Part shown: positions 1 through 11,664 of the stretch, piece by piece
Layout of the letters: each line of letters opens with the position of its first letter
Position numbering within the stretch: the stretch's first letter is position 1
NCBI GenBank assembly: GCA_020912385.1
Contig: CP087214.1
Location: 372,001 to 436,000 of the forward strand
Length of the DNA: 64,000 nucleotides
Origin: Neofusicoccum parvum
Taxonomy: Eukaryota > Ascomycota > Dothideomycetes > Botryosphaeriales > Botryosphaeriaceae
Reading direction: 5' to 3'
Notes under the pieces: generated by a model
Told to the model about the DNA's origin: nothing
The model's input: only the letters and a program-made list of their open reading frames with translations
Databases searched by the model: none
Position numbers and translations under genes: made by a program

Positions 1-1639
1 CGAGATCAACCTCAAGGCACGCGTTTGACTTGGCAAGATGGCTCACTAGCCGCCAATGCAGATTCCGCGCTCTCAGCCCCAGCACCACCCTCAGCGGCAG
101 ATGCCCGACGAGCCACCTCACCCAGCCTGACCCTCCCCAGATCCGCCGAATCCAAAACACCGCTCGCCGCTCGCGGCCGCTCTTCGTCACCGGCACCCGC
201 CTCCGCCGTGCTGGCCACAGGCTGCGGCAAGTGACAGTCTGCCCTGTGGGAGCAAGCCTGAAAAATGAGGACCTGCCTGTTCAGTCAAGCGATTGACTGG
301 ATAAGGCATGTTTCAGGTCAATGAGTGGACCTCGACCAGATAGGGACCGTGTCGGCACAGGCGTGCCTGTTGTGCATGAGCTTGATGCTGAATCTGGTGT
401 GGACGAGGAATGCCTTCACTGGTTGTATCCAGAAACACTGCTTCAGCCTCGCGCTAGGTAGGTACATCGGAAATATAGTAGTTTTGGCCTTCAACGCTGA
501 AAATAGACAACCCCTCACCTTCTCTGCGTTGGGTAACACTGTGAAGACAACAAGGCTGATAGCCACAAAGGTGCACAGAGGTAGGCTGTGCATTTTTGAG
601 CCAAGCATGTCAGTCTTCAACAAAGGTAACGCAAGGGTGTATGCAGTATGCACCCTGGCGGGTTACCTGTGCGATACGTCGGCCAGGAAGATGTATAGCC
701 ATAGGCTGGAGTATTTTCCGGTCAACTGAGGAGAATCTTAGCCGTTTAAAATAGTAAACACAAGGTGTCATGTCTACCTCCCACTAGAGATGACGACTCA
801 GCCCCTACAGTCACCCAGTCAGTTGGCACCCCCGTCCACCCACGTCTACCAGAGCTGCACATCAAAAGCCGTCTGTGTAACACACCAAAAACAGCCCGTC
901 ACAAAAGCCTCGATGCCCGTCTGGTTCTGTAATTCTCACAATAGCGGGGATAGGAAACGGAGGAGTAAAAACATGATTCAGGATACGTGCAAATGACCTT
1001 CCCATTTTATAGCATAACCGAGAAAGAGAACCCGCTCCACTTTTACGTATGATTCGCTTGGCCGAGAGCAAAGCCTCGGCAAGAATTAGAATATGATCGA
1101 GAAGCAAGCAGTGTGCCCAAGGGCAGGTATCTCTTGAAATGAAAAAAAAAGCCGAAAGAAACTTGTGCAGACGAAACTTCCCCCTTAGTCAGGAGGCCGC
1201 CGTGAAGGAAGAAAGTCCGTTTTGCTCATCGAAAGACCTTTTCCCAAACGCCGCCAAAAAATAAAATAAAAACGCCGTAAAGCACCAGGCTTTTGTGTTG
1301 TACGCCTTCATGGGTATAACCGAAAGCAGATGTTTGCGCATGCCGATTATTCGATGCAAAGATATGAAAACTGAATGATGATGATGACATTTGAGCCTTC
1401 GAAGGCAAGTCTTGTATCATGCCCGTAGATGCCTATAGATAGTCGTCAGCGGCCTCACGTGCTAAAGGGCACAGCGACGCTGCGGTCATGGCTAGGAACA
1501 CAACAGGTTGCAGGTGGTATGGAGAGACGGTACTTACCCCCAATAATGAGCTCAAATTATGTACCTTGTAGGACCCTACTCTTCAAGCTTTCTCGCTCAT
1601 AGTACGAGATTTCTACGAATGAATCAAAAGAGCTCTCCG
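1..1639. other. gene-free stretch, downstream of the SP-RING gene
   Basis: No open frame here has recognisable protein features; the longest (325-729, + strand) has random composition and no plausible splice partner. The stretch is less GC-rich than most of the window. Its right end must hold the 3' UTR of the minus-strand SP-RING gene, whose stop codon is at 1640-1642. Confidence 0.6.
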
Positions 1640-4600
1640 CTACTCCAGCTCAATGACTTCAGGAGGTTCTGATGGAAGATGAGACGACGGCGTAGGTGCG
1701 GGAGGGGCCTTGCTGTTGTCCACAGGTGTCGAGCTGTGTGACGTGCGGGAGTCGTCCTGCTTGTCTTCCGGCTTAGGCCTCCATTTGCCATCGCTGTCCA
1801 CGATGATTGCTCTCGTGTTCGACTGACCCATCGCAGATAATTTCTTGTGGACGTCAATCAAGAAACCATCCACGACGAGACTCTTTGGGCGCACATCAGC
1901 CCTACAAATTGGACACTTCCATACGTCCACGTAGCAAGGGCTGTCTTGTCTGCGATCACGAGTCTGGAGAAAGATCTCCAGATCGAAGCAGTTGCGGTGA
2001 AGACAATGCTTGCCTCTAACGGGTATGTCGCATGGACGGCAGTTCGTGAATGGGTCAAACAGGTTTATGGTGACGTTGCTGTCAACAATGGCAATGTCGT
2101 CATCATCCTCCGGACCATTCAGGCTCTTCTTGATTGAGTCGAGAACATCCTCTGCTGGAATTAGCTTCCTTAAGGTACAGTCCACCTTTATCTTTTCGTA
2201 ATGCTGAATCCCGATGACCTCAACAGCAATAACGAAGTTGGATGTCTTTTCTTCATGAGGTCGCCTCAATAGGCTGATCTCGAGCTGGTTTTCGTCGGGT
2301 CGAATCAACGACGTAATATCGATGGGGTGGTCTTTGCCATGCTGTAGCTTCTTGCGCATCTCGAGCATATCTCCATTTAGGCTAAGAACCATTCCAGCGG
2401 GCCAGAGAGTATCTTGCAGAATCCAATCATGCTCTTCAGTGACGCTTGACCGTGCGCAGCGCAGACGATAAATCCTCGACTCTTCATTTACAAATCTTGT
2501 GGAAGGTTTGCCCAAAGAAGCAGGAGTCTTTGTAGGTAGGGCTTTCTTCTCTTCCGGGGAAATCCTAAAAGAAAACGTCTGTTGAGGTTTGAAGTCCGCG
2601 AGCCTTGTCGGAGGAATGGCAAAAGCGACAACGGATTGATATAGTTGCTCTCCAACCTCTGGGTGGGGCCAAGCCCTCAAGACTGGACTTCTCAGATGTG
2701 CCTGGTGAAGTGCCGATTGGCTAGGATCAATGGCCTGTGGTTGCCAGATATGTCCAGAACGAGGAATGAAAGGTTGAGATTGCTGACGTTGCCGTTGCTG
2801 CATGTGAGCTGGTGGTCCGGGCTGCCCATTTGCCTGCACTGGTTGTGCCTGGTGAGACGCCCGATGGGCGGCTTGAACTGCAGCTAGAGACGGTGCAGAA
2901 TTGCTACGAAGGATCTGTTGGTTATACATCTGAGGATGGCTGCTTCGCGGGTCGACGGGGCCAGGTAGTATGTGTTGGTACGGTGGTTGTTGCTGGACGC
3001 CATTTGGTACTCCATGGCGTATCGCTGCCCCATGATAAGGTTGAGTCCCAGGTGAGGGATATGGAGGTGACATTGGGGACTGCGGTTGCATCCGCACCCA
3101 GTTCTGAGAAACTGGACTGTGGCCATTTGACGGCACGGTGAAGCCATTGGGTGGCCCCATCATCGGGCTGCCAACCGGGACGCCCTGGTGAAAAGATTGC
3201 TGATTATTCACGTAATAAGTCTGGCGATTCATGCTCTGAGCTGGTGCAGCGTGGGACGAGGGAAGAATTGCCACCGGTGGCATCGTTCCAAGGTGGACCA
3301 TTTGAGAGCCGTTAGAGTGGTCTTGTGGTATGCTTATCTGGACCTGAGGCCGACCAGGTTGCTGAGCAGGCATGATCTGGTGTTGTAACGGTGCATGCCC
3401 TTGGTTTTGATACGCAGGACTACCAATTGGGGTGTGCTGCACTGGTGAGTTTGGGTGACTTCGATGGACGGGCGAGTTTATTTGCCGTTCTTGCACGGTT
3501 TGAGCCTGTCGGGACATCCTCCGTGATTGCAAAGTCGATGCTTCCTGCCTTCGAGCTCCCGACAGAAAGTACTGTTGGAGACTGATGATTCTGTCTCTGT
3601 ACAGCCGTTCCTCGTTCATCTCCACGATGTTGAGCTCTTGTGTGGTCGGCACTGCGGTGTGGCTTTCAAGTCGGTATTGATGGTCTTTGAAAGCCGCCTC
3701 GGCCTGGGAGATAAAGTTGATCTGCGACTCGGTATTTGGCTCTGGGAAGTTGCACATGGCTCGCAGAATTGCCCTGTTAAAAACTGACTGGAAGATATTA
3801 GAATTCATACCCAATTCTCTTCTGATCTCCACGGCTGTGGGCGGGAGCTTTTTCTCAAAGCAGGCCTTTTGCAGCTTCTCCCATCCGGCCACTGCGAGAG
3901 CAAGAAACTGCTTGATGTGTAAGGTCTGTCTATCATATTCATCCGGCCAGCGCTGCTTCAAGTGTTGAAGAGTGACTGGAAAGTCGGCGAACCATTGTAG
4001 CCACGCTTTCGAGCATTCTCGCGTTTGGACCAAATGATTTAAAAGGTCCAGAGACCCGGTTGTAGCAGCAATTGTGGAAAATTCCAGAGGCAGACGGTCG
4101 GGAGAGAGTACTTGCAAGCACATGAGCTGGTGAAAGCGCATGTAGTCGTGGTCCTTGATTTCGACGGCTTCACGCATTAGCTCAATTCTGACGTTCTCCA
4201 CACCGTTGAGGCTTTTTCCGTCGTCAGAGATGTCACGCAGGTGCTGCAATTCTCGGAGGCAGAAATCGGGGTCGTAGCACGAGGCTCCCGGCGGAGGTAG
4301 AGTACTCCAACGTGCAGAGTCTCGTGGAGACATAGCAGGATTGTCCGAAGTGGCCGGGGTGATGGTCTGCATTTGAGTACCATTTCCAAGGTCCTGTGGG
4401 CTCACAGGTCTGGCGTTTGCGGGGTGAGCACGATCCTCGATGCGATAAGCCTGTTCTGCATCTCTTGACGGCCGCTCAACCGGGGCTGGCATGGCCTTAG
4501 ACGAAGTGTTGTTCAAATGACCTTCGAGCGGGCCCGACGACGCGCTCCGCCTCTCAGCAGAGGTTGTATCCGCCGTCCTAGTGTGATCCACACCATTGTA

Positions 4601-5062
4601 CTCATTATCCTCGTCGTCTTCGCCTTCACCCAGACTAATGATGGTGGCAGCTCTTCCTCTGCCGGCGGACAGGTCCTCGCTCGGCGCCGGCGAAGGGAGA
4701 ATGTTGTTCTCGTTATCGGCGGAGGACTGGGAGGTCAGAGAAGTAACGACGTTTGGGAGCGCTGGAGAAGCTGGGTTAGAGGCATTTTGAACGGCAGCAT
4801 TGGCAGGCTGGGGAGCCGGGGCCAGGACGCAGGAGAGCACTGGCGAGGCCGAGCTGGACGGGCGGTTTATAGCGGGCTTCGAAAGCCGCCTTGGCTGGGC
4901 CAGCTCCTTCGGGGCGGGCCTCTTCCGCGAGGGCGCCGGCGGAGGCACGGTCGGCTGCGGCTTGGAGGAGGTCATCCAGGATGGCACGCGGCCGCCCAGG
5001 AAGGCATTCGCGGTGGAATTGGACGAGGCGAGCTCGTGGCGGGCGAGGTCTGGCGGTCTCAT
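1640..5062 (-). CDS. SP-RING/MIZ zinc-finger protein, probable SUMO E3 ligase (PIAS/Siz type)
   Basis: A single open frame of 1140 codons on the minus strand, with no intron needed. Residues about 1-250 are Pro/Ser-rich and probably disordered, the middle is Gln/Pro-rich, and the C-terminal third is folded. An SP-RING lies at about residues 1000-1056: Cys1008, Cys1011, the block GKHCLHRNCFDL (Cys1020, His1022, Cys1025) and WKCPIC (Cys1050, Cys1053). This is the RING-like fold that recruits Ubc9 in PIAS/Siz/ZMIZ proteins. The segment before it (PIDITSLIRPDENQLEISLL) resembles the ZMIZ/PIAS region preceding the ring. Several SUMO-interacting-motif-like strings occur, including VIELE as the last five residues. 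The expected role is transfer of SUMO to nuclear or chromatin proteins. It is divergently transcribed from the BOI-like gene. The family is well supported; E3 activity and substrates are inferred. Confidence 0.88.
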   Translation of the reverse strand: MRPPDLARHELASSNSTANAFLGGRVPSWMTSSKPQPTVPPPAPSRKRPAPKELAQPRRLSKPAINRPSSSASPVLSCVLAPAPQPANAAVQNASNPASPALPNVVTSLTSQSSADNENNILPSPAPSEDLSAGRGRAATIISLGEGEDDEDNEYNGVDHTRTADTTSAERRSASSGPLEGHLNNTSSKAMPAPVERPSRDAEQAYRIEDRAHPANARPVSPQDLGNGTQMQTITPATSDNPAMSPRDSARWSTLPPPGASCYDPDFCLRELQHLRDISDDGKSLNGVENVRIELMREAVEIKDHDYMRFHQLMCLQVLSPDRLPLEFSTIAATTGSLDLLNHLVQTRECSKAWLQWFADFPVTLQHLKQRWPDEYDRQTLHIKQFLALAVAGWEKLQKACFEKKLPPTAVEIRRELGMNSNIFQSVFNRAILRAMCNFPEPNTESQINFISQAEAAFKDHQYRLESHTAVPTTQELNIVEMNEERLYRDRIISLQQYFLSGARRQEASTLQSRRMSRQAQTVQERQINSPVHRSHPNSPVQHTPIGSPAYQNQGHAPLQHQIMPAQQPGRPQVQISIPQDHSNGSQMVHLGTMPPVAILPSSHAAPAQSMNRQTYYVNNQQSFHQGVPVGSPMMGPPNGFTVPSNGHSPVSQNWVRMQPQSPMSPPYPSPGTQPYHGAAIRHGVPNGVQQQPPYQHILPGPVDPRSSHPQMYNQQILRSNSAPSLAAVQAAHRASHQAQPVQANGQPGPPAHMQQRQRQQSQPFIPRSGHIWQPQAIDPSQSALHQAHLRSPVLRAWPHPEVGEQLYQSVVAFAIPPTRLADFKPQQTFSFRISPEEKKALPTKTPASLGKPSTRFVNEESRIYRLRCARSSVTEEHDWILQDTLWPAGMVLSLNGDMLEMRKKLQHGKDHPIDITSLIRPDENQLEISLLRRPHEEKTSNFVIAVEVIGIQHYEKIKVDCTLRKLIPAEDVLDSIKKSLNGPEDDDDIAIVDSNVTINLFDPFTNCRPCDIPVRGKHCLHRNCFDLEIFLQTRDRRQDSPCYVDVWKCPICRADVRPKSLVVDGFLIDVHKKLSAMGQSNTRAIIVDSDGKWRPKPEDKQDDSRTSHSSTPVDNSKAPPAPTPSSHLPSEPPEVIELE

Positions 5063-6007
5063 GGCGTCGCGAGCGGTCGGTGGGAGCGAGGACAGGCGGC
5101 AGACGCGCGGTGTCTGGGCTGGGGCATGATAAGACGTGTGGTTTGGCGTTTGCAGTCCGCTCCGGCTTCAGCAGCGGCCGCACGTTGCGCACGGTGCACC
5201 TGGCGCGGATAGGGAAGGATGGAGGAGAAGGCACGCAGCAGTCAGCGGGCGGGGCAGCGATGTGAGGGCGCTCAAGACGCTCGCCTGGAGTCGCAGCCAG
5301 TGTGAGCTGGCTGTCCGTAAGCGCGGCCTGGGTGCAGCGCCACGAGGGCCACAAAGAAAATTCCAAAATTGCACACAATGCACTGCGCACGGCACCACGG
5401 CGCCCGGCGTGCGACTTGTCGGCTGCATGCGCGACAGTCGAGCGACGGGACGGGTGCGAGCCTTAAGAGCCTGCGCGCGAGGCCCTTGGCCAGCCTGAGG
5501 GAGATCCGCCCGTGCGAGGGCCAGGTGCCCGCGTGCCTGCGGCTATCTGCCAGTACGGGGATCCTGGGCGCATCCAGCCCTTGGACGTTGCGCCCAACTC
5601 AACTGCCAGCACCGTGAGCCCAAGTGCGCGTCCATCAGCTCCTCAAGCGCCCGCTGCCGCGCGCTGCTCCCGCTGCCTCGCTCGCGCGCGCTCTGCCCTC
5701 GCCGTTTGCCAGCGCTCCCTCTGAGGCCTCCCATGGAGCGATCGCGCATGTGATTGGCCGCCGCCTGCGCATGCTATTAACTCAGACGGGGCCCCGAAAT
5801 TGAGCTTCTCCATACCTGCCGGCCGCCACTCCCGTTCGCTGAGCTCCCAAACCTCCATCGGTCTGGCACGATCCCGCCTCCGGCCAGCCTCGAAGCGATG
5901 CCCTTTGCGAGGGCTGCCATGTGGTGATCCCCAGCAGCAGCGCCTGACCCCCGACGCCCTCAGCCCTCGACCGAGCAGCGCCCCCGCAGCCGCCGGGACT
6001 GCACACC
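5063..6007. promoter_or_regulatory. shared divergent promoter of the SP-RING and BOI-like genes
   Basis: This 945-bp gap separates the start codons of two head-to-head genes, so both promoters and 5' UTRs must lie here. It is GC-rich with no clear TATA box. GC-rich frames in it (for example 5643-6095 on the minus strand) look like compositional artefacts. Confidence 0.6.
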
Positions 6008-9000
6008 ATGGCCGCGCGCCCCAACACGGAACAGGCGCGGCCTGGGGACACCCTCCTGGTGATCCGTAAGTCGCCTCGATGCGCAGCGTGCGCACGCTGC
6101 TGCCAGCGCTCCCCGTAGCCTCCGAGGGCGCCTGCTGATGTCGGCCGACAAACAGACGAATTCACGGCGCGCAGCCCTGACGAATTGAGCCTCAAGCGCG
6201 GCGACCGCATCGAGCTCATCGAGCGCGACGATGACTTCGGCGATGGCTGGTTCTTAGGCCGCCACCTGCAGAACGGACACACAGGCCTCTTCCCAGAGGG
6301 TACGCCAGCACTCTCGGTCCGCTCGCGGAGAATGGCTAACTGAGCTAGTCCAGTCTACACACAGCTGGCCCCGCGGCCTACCTTCACCTCTGCCCTTCAT
6401 GCGCGCCCTGGCGTGACATATACCGCTAGCCCGACCTCCATCACCGGCCCCTCGTTCGCAAACCCCGATGGCACTCCTCCCGAGAACGATCCCCCGCAGT
6501 CTGCGACGCCCCAGGCCGAGTCTGCCCCTCCCGCGCAAAGCGCTTCGACTGCCCAGCGCTCCGCCACCGCGCCAATGGCGCTGTCGTCGGTAGCCACCAT
6601 GAACAACGGCCAGCGGGGGCTGTCAGGAGAGCAGAGGAGCCCCGTCATGAACGAGACGCTGAGCGTCATCGACGAGCATCTGACCGATATCAACACCCCG
6701 CGCGGCAGCATGATGCGAGACCTCCGCCCCGCAAACGACAGCTCGAGCGAATACAGCAGCCATGTTGAGCACCGCCTTTCATACATCAACGGCCAGGAAA
6801 CCGACGAGGAGGAGCAGGGACTGCACACTCTTGAGGAGATCAGGCACTGGTCGCCTCTCCAGGTTGCGGAGTGGCTGGAGGACGTGGGAGTAGAGAGGCG
6901 TCACTGCGACGTGTTCAAGGAGCAGGAAATTTCCGGAGAGGTGTTGCTGGGTATGGATCAGGCGTCGGTCTTCATGAAGGAGTTTGATCTTGGACCCATT
7001 GGCCCGCGCCTGAAGATATGGCAGAAGATCAAGGCTCTTCAGCAGGAAGTGGCCGAGACGGTGCGCAGCTCTCACGCGATGCAGGACTACTCCGGTTCGG
7101 AACGCTCCTCCAACGCTGGATCCATTCGTCATCGTTCCACTTCGATAGGCACAGTGCTTCCTAGAATTCCTAGCTTGATGGAGTCCAACGGCGCCAGGCC
7201 ATCCAGTCGACAACAGTTGAACAGAGCAAGCTCGCAGCAGCAAGCATCTGGTATGGGATCCGCGCCTGGTACACCGTCCTCTACTCGAAATGACACGCGG
7301 CGTCCGTCAGCTGCATCTGTAAGAGAGATGAACCACCACCGAAGACATTCGTCGATTGAGTTCGCAAACGCCCCAACCACGCCGACAACGCCCAGTACTG
7401 TGCAAGTGACGCAGGCAACACCCACTGCACACAAGAAGCAACCATCGTTTGACCGCGGTTGGAAAATGGGGGATCCAATTACAAATGGAAGGCCGGCATC
7501 ATCAGCGCAAATGCGGCCGTTGAGTCCCGGTGAAGATGGTATGCAAGCTGGAGGTCTGACGGTGGCGACGCCTGATCTTGATCGCGGATATTTCTCAGGG
7601 GGAGAGGTTGAAAACCGGAAGCAGAGGAATGTCCTGCGGAAGGGCCACAGCCCTAGCCACTCGCGGACGTCGAGCTCTGGCAATGACGGAAGGCGCATGT
7701 CAGCGTTTAAACGCCACAGCAGATTCGGGAGCAGCGATTCGGTTCGGGATCGGGAATTCTCTGAGCCTACCATCTTCTCCTCGTCCTTTTACACCGGCGC
7801 AAAACGAAGCCAAAGCGCACGCACAGCCAGCGGTCCCGAACTGCGAGGGTCTCCCAAGGCAATCAACAAGGAGCGCTCTCAGACAGTCACGAAGCTGGAT
7901 TACGGAACGCCAAGCATAGATGCCATAGCTTCGTCGCCCAACCTGGCAGAAGGCGAGGACGCGTCCGGACGAGCTTCACCGCCGCCGGCCATCCAAAGAT
8001 ACCCCAAGCAGCGCGCGACGGGACTTCGAGCCATTTCCGATGCCCTGGCCGGGACTCTGAGTGGTAAGAACCCGCCGGCATCTCCGAATAAGGACTCCCC
8101 GATGAACTCTCCTGTTCGTACCGGATCCAGCACTCCCTCACAAACCTCGAAAAGCTTTGACTCTGGAGAGGCCCCGCCGGATGTCCTTCGCAGTGGTACT
8201 GGAAATTCGATGACCCCTAGCACTACGAGCGGCGGACCGAAGAAGAAGACCAAGAAAGAGACTAGCGCCTACCAAAGAGGGTTGGAGAACAAACCGCCAT
8301 CGGAGACAATTCCAGGATCTGACTACAGCGGTTGGATGAAGAAGAGGTCGTCGAACATGATGACGACGTGGAAAACGAGGCTGTTTGTGCTCAAGGGCCG
8401 CAGGTTATCTTACTACTATTCCGAATTCGACACAGCGGAGAAGGGGTTGATCGACATTTCCGGCCACCGCGTGCTGCCAGCGAACAACGAACGTATCACC
8501 GGCCTCCACGCGACCATAACTGGCGCCAAATCTTCGCCGACGTCTCCACACAACGCAACATTACCAACATCAGCTCAGACCGATGCAGCAAACGAAGTTG
8601 ACGTGAAGGATGACACGTCGGGCATGTTCATTTTCAAGCTGGTCCCGCCTCGCAGTGGGCTGTCAAAAGCTGTTAATTTCACCAAGCCAACCGTACATTA
8701 CTTCGCCGTGGACAATCTTCAGCAAGGACGTCTGTGGATGGCAGCGCTGATGAAGGCGACGATTGACCGTGACGAGAGCAAGGAAGTCATCAGCACCTAC
8801 CAGCAAAAGACGATCTCACTCGCCAAGGCTCGGGCAATGCAGCAACGGCCTCCGGCACTAATGGGCGGGGACGAGGACGAGGAGAACGTCAACCCCGACA
8901 AGATCGACGAGGAGGACGAGGTTGGACTGGCGATATCGGGCCTCGAAGACGAGAAGAAGGCCGAGGGCGACTCGGGTGACGACACGAAGCGATCAAGCAG

Positions 9001-9070
9001 TGTTGGCGCCAGCGAGGGCACGAGTGCAGCAGCAGCGTCGGTGGAGGGTGAGGCTGCGAGCAAAGAGTAA
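6008..9070 (+). CDS. BOI1/BOI2-like polarity scaffold (SH3, SAM and PH domains)
   Basis: Three exons: 6008-6065, 6156-6299 and 6354-9070, giving 972 aa. Donors are GTAAGT and GTACGC and acceptors are CAG. Exons 1-2 encode an N-terminal SH3 domain (residues about 16-68, including DELSLKRGDRIELIERDDDF and GDGWFLGRHL), which is missed if only the long third-exon frame is read. A SAM domain follows at about 230-295 (HWSPLQVAEWLEDVGVERRH). A Ser/Pro-rich linker leads to a PH domain at about 720-840 (SGWMKKRSSNMMTTWKTRLF). The SH3-SAM-PH order is that of yeast Boi1/Boi2, scaffolds that bind Cdc42/Bem1 and PIP2 at growth sites. The likely role is polarised hyphal growth at the plasma membrane. The C-terminus is acidic. 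The first ATG is chosen because it sits just upstream of the SH3 exon and splices cleanly into it. Confidence 0.92.
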
Positions 9071-11664
9071 TCGAATCAAGATGTCGCCTGCTGGCTGGGA
9101 GATCATCCAGCCCTCTCAAAGCACGGATCCCTCTCTTTCCTTTTCCTTGGTCTACACCACTCCGCCATTTTCATTTGTTTCTCGGGACATTAGGTTTACT
9201 GGGGGAAAATCCAAGGGGAGTCCCTGTGCGCGACTTTACTTCACAGCAGCGTGCTTGGCTGCAGCAGGCTCTCGACGACTGGCTAGTCTTTTCCTTTTGA
9301 CCTTGCACTGGGTCCTACTCCGTTTCTATTAGCATATCTGGACGACGGTTATGAAAGTTGGCCTGCGGGTTGGTTTGGTGGTATAGGAACCGGTACCCCT
9401 GGAGGCTTAGTATATTTTTTCCTCTTTCGTATTCTCCAGCCCTGCTTTCTTCCGGATCCGACAGGCGGATCAGCGGTTTCCTTATAGTGTTTAGTCGGGA
9501 GCCTCGGGCTATAGGTAGTTCCGTTGGAGCACTCAGCGTAATACAGAAGCGGCTGTCTATTGTTGGACACGATGAACTGGAGGCTCCCTGCGGGTTGCGT
9601 GATGGCGGCACGGGTCGAAAGCGCAATTGATGCTGTTCTCGCACGTCCACAGCTGCAGGCGCGTCCGGTTTGCGACAGAGGCATAAGCAGACGAGGATCC
9701 GGGTTGTAGGCTGGCGTGATGGCCATCTCGATGCGTAGCGCGTACCCTGGACTCTGCGGGCACCGGAAGAATACGTCACAGCAAGCCCATCCCTGCGGGC
9801 TACGTCAAAGGGCGCATAAGGCTTGTGTGGAGGTGCGGCTAGCCCGCTTGCCGAGCAGCGCAGGCTGGGTGGCGCGCAGCAACGTCTGCAGTCGCAGGCT
9901 GACCGGTAATATAAATAAACTTGCGTCGGATGGTGGAGCGCGGGCTGCCGGGGATCGAGCAATCTCGCGCACCGCGGCCGCGCACCAGAAGCAGGACGGA
10001 AGCAGCCACAGGCGCAGCAGCGCGAGATCGCATCGGCGGGCATCGAGCAGCGCCCCAAGCTGCTGCAGGGTCCCTCGGCCGGCGCGGTCTAGCTCGTCAG
10101 CCCGCCGGTTCTGCCGAACATGAGCCAGCGGATTCCGCCTCGCCTCGACTTATCCATCCTGCACGCTGCACATGCACGCCCGCCAATCTCGTCACGCAGA
10201 AGGCACCGCGATAGCAAGGTACCGCGTCCCCAGTCGCCCGTTCCAGCCTTCCCAGAACCCCATATTTTCCTGCTGCCACCGGCTCCACCCTGCATGCGCG
10301 CATGCGTCAACGGCAGTCCGGCAATGGGGACCCTTCTTGTCCGTTTTGCCTCGGAGCCGCATTTCAGCAGGCGCAGCGCCCATCGACGATGCGCCAGCCT
10401 GTGGTCGCACATGGTGCATGCAGGAAGCGTGCTGCTGACGCCCGTAGCATGCAGCCGGGCGGCGCTCGCGAGCAGAAAAAAAATGTGATAGAAAAGCGCA
10501 GCGTCAACAGCAGCATGAAGAAGGTCGCCTCGTATCCTCACCTCATCACGTCCTCCCGCGAGACCCCAAGCCGAGGCAGGCGACGAGCGCGACTGACCAG
10601 GCAGCCGGCCACGCAGTAGACCCACACCACCTCACACCAGCACGCCCAACGCAACGCGCCGCCGCCCGCACGCCGCAAGCCCGCGACGCCAGAGCCCACA
10701 GAAAGCCGCGAGCCTGGGAAGCGGCGCTGGACGCACCCGCCGAACCTCCACACCTTCTGCACGCGACGGCACCCGCACAACGCAAGCACACGGCACGCAC
10801 GCGCGGCACGGTAAGACGAAGGTGGAGGGCGGCAGGGCAGGCCCGCCTACACCATCCGCCGCAGTATACTCCGCAGCGGCAGGTAGGACGGCGCGCGCCA
10901 AAAAAGCAAAAAACTAACGAGCACGGCGGCCGCCGCTCCGAGCCGGCAAGTTTAAATTTTTTGGCTGCTCCCTACAGCTCGACGCGAACCGCTGCGATCG
11001 TCCGCCCGTCCTGTCCGGTCCGCAAAGGCAAAATACCCTCTCGCCTCTCGTCTTTAGGGTTCAGAGACGCGCGAACGCGGCATATGCCCGCTTCTAGGAG
11101 CAGTAGGGCCGGCTGCCGAAACCGCACAACGCTTCCGCCCCGTGGCCCTGCCTTTCTGCCTTTCTGCCTTGTCCCCTCCGATCTGCTCTGTCGGCAAGCG
11201 GTCTCGAATCCCGAGGCCTGGGCCACCAGCGAAACCCGCTCGCTGGCCATTGACCCGACACGGCCGCCGATGAGGTCACACAGAGTACGTATCCCCGGTG
11301 TGCGGAGAGAGCCCCTCCCCGCCTCCCACATGCAAGCTCGCGAGAGCTCTCAGCGCGGAGCCCCGCGGCGGGACAGCACGGTGCGAGGATGGCGGCGGCG
11401 GAGGCGGAGGAGGGAGGGGCAGCGGCCAGGAAAGGAGGGGTGTAAACAACGAGACAGCTACCTTTTCTACTTGCCTAGCTCGGCCTTGAACGCGCGCGCG
11501 CGGAGACGAATTGATCCTTATTTCCTGAATACCAACGCTTCTGTGATTTTTTTTTTCTCGCCCTTCTGCTGCGAACCTCGCCTTCCCTCCCCGGACCCCG
11601 CGCCGCGAACCCCACCACCACCGCAAACCACCGCCGTCCTCCCACACACACAAACACGCGAGCA
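9071..11664. other. intergenic region, no supportable gene
   Basis: About 2.6 kb, rising in GC content towards 10-11 kb. The open frames (for example 9315-10058 minus and 10961-11668 plus) are Arg/Pro/Cys-rich frames expected from GC-rich DNA, with no domain-like segments. A T-rich tract just before 11580 and the AC-rich stretch around 11600-11664 are probably the 5' UTR and promoter of the downstream LRA1-like gene. Confidence 0.55.
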
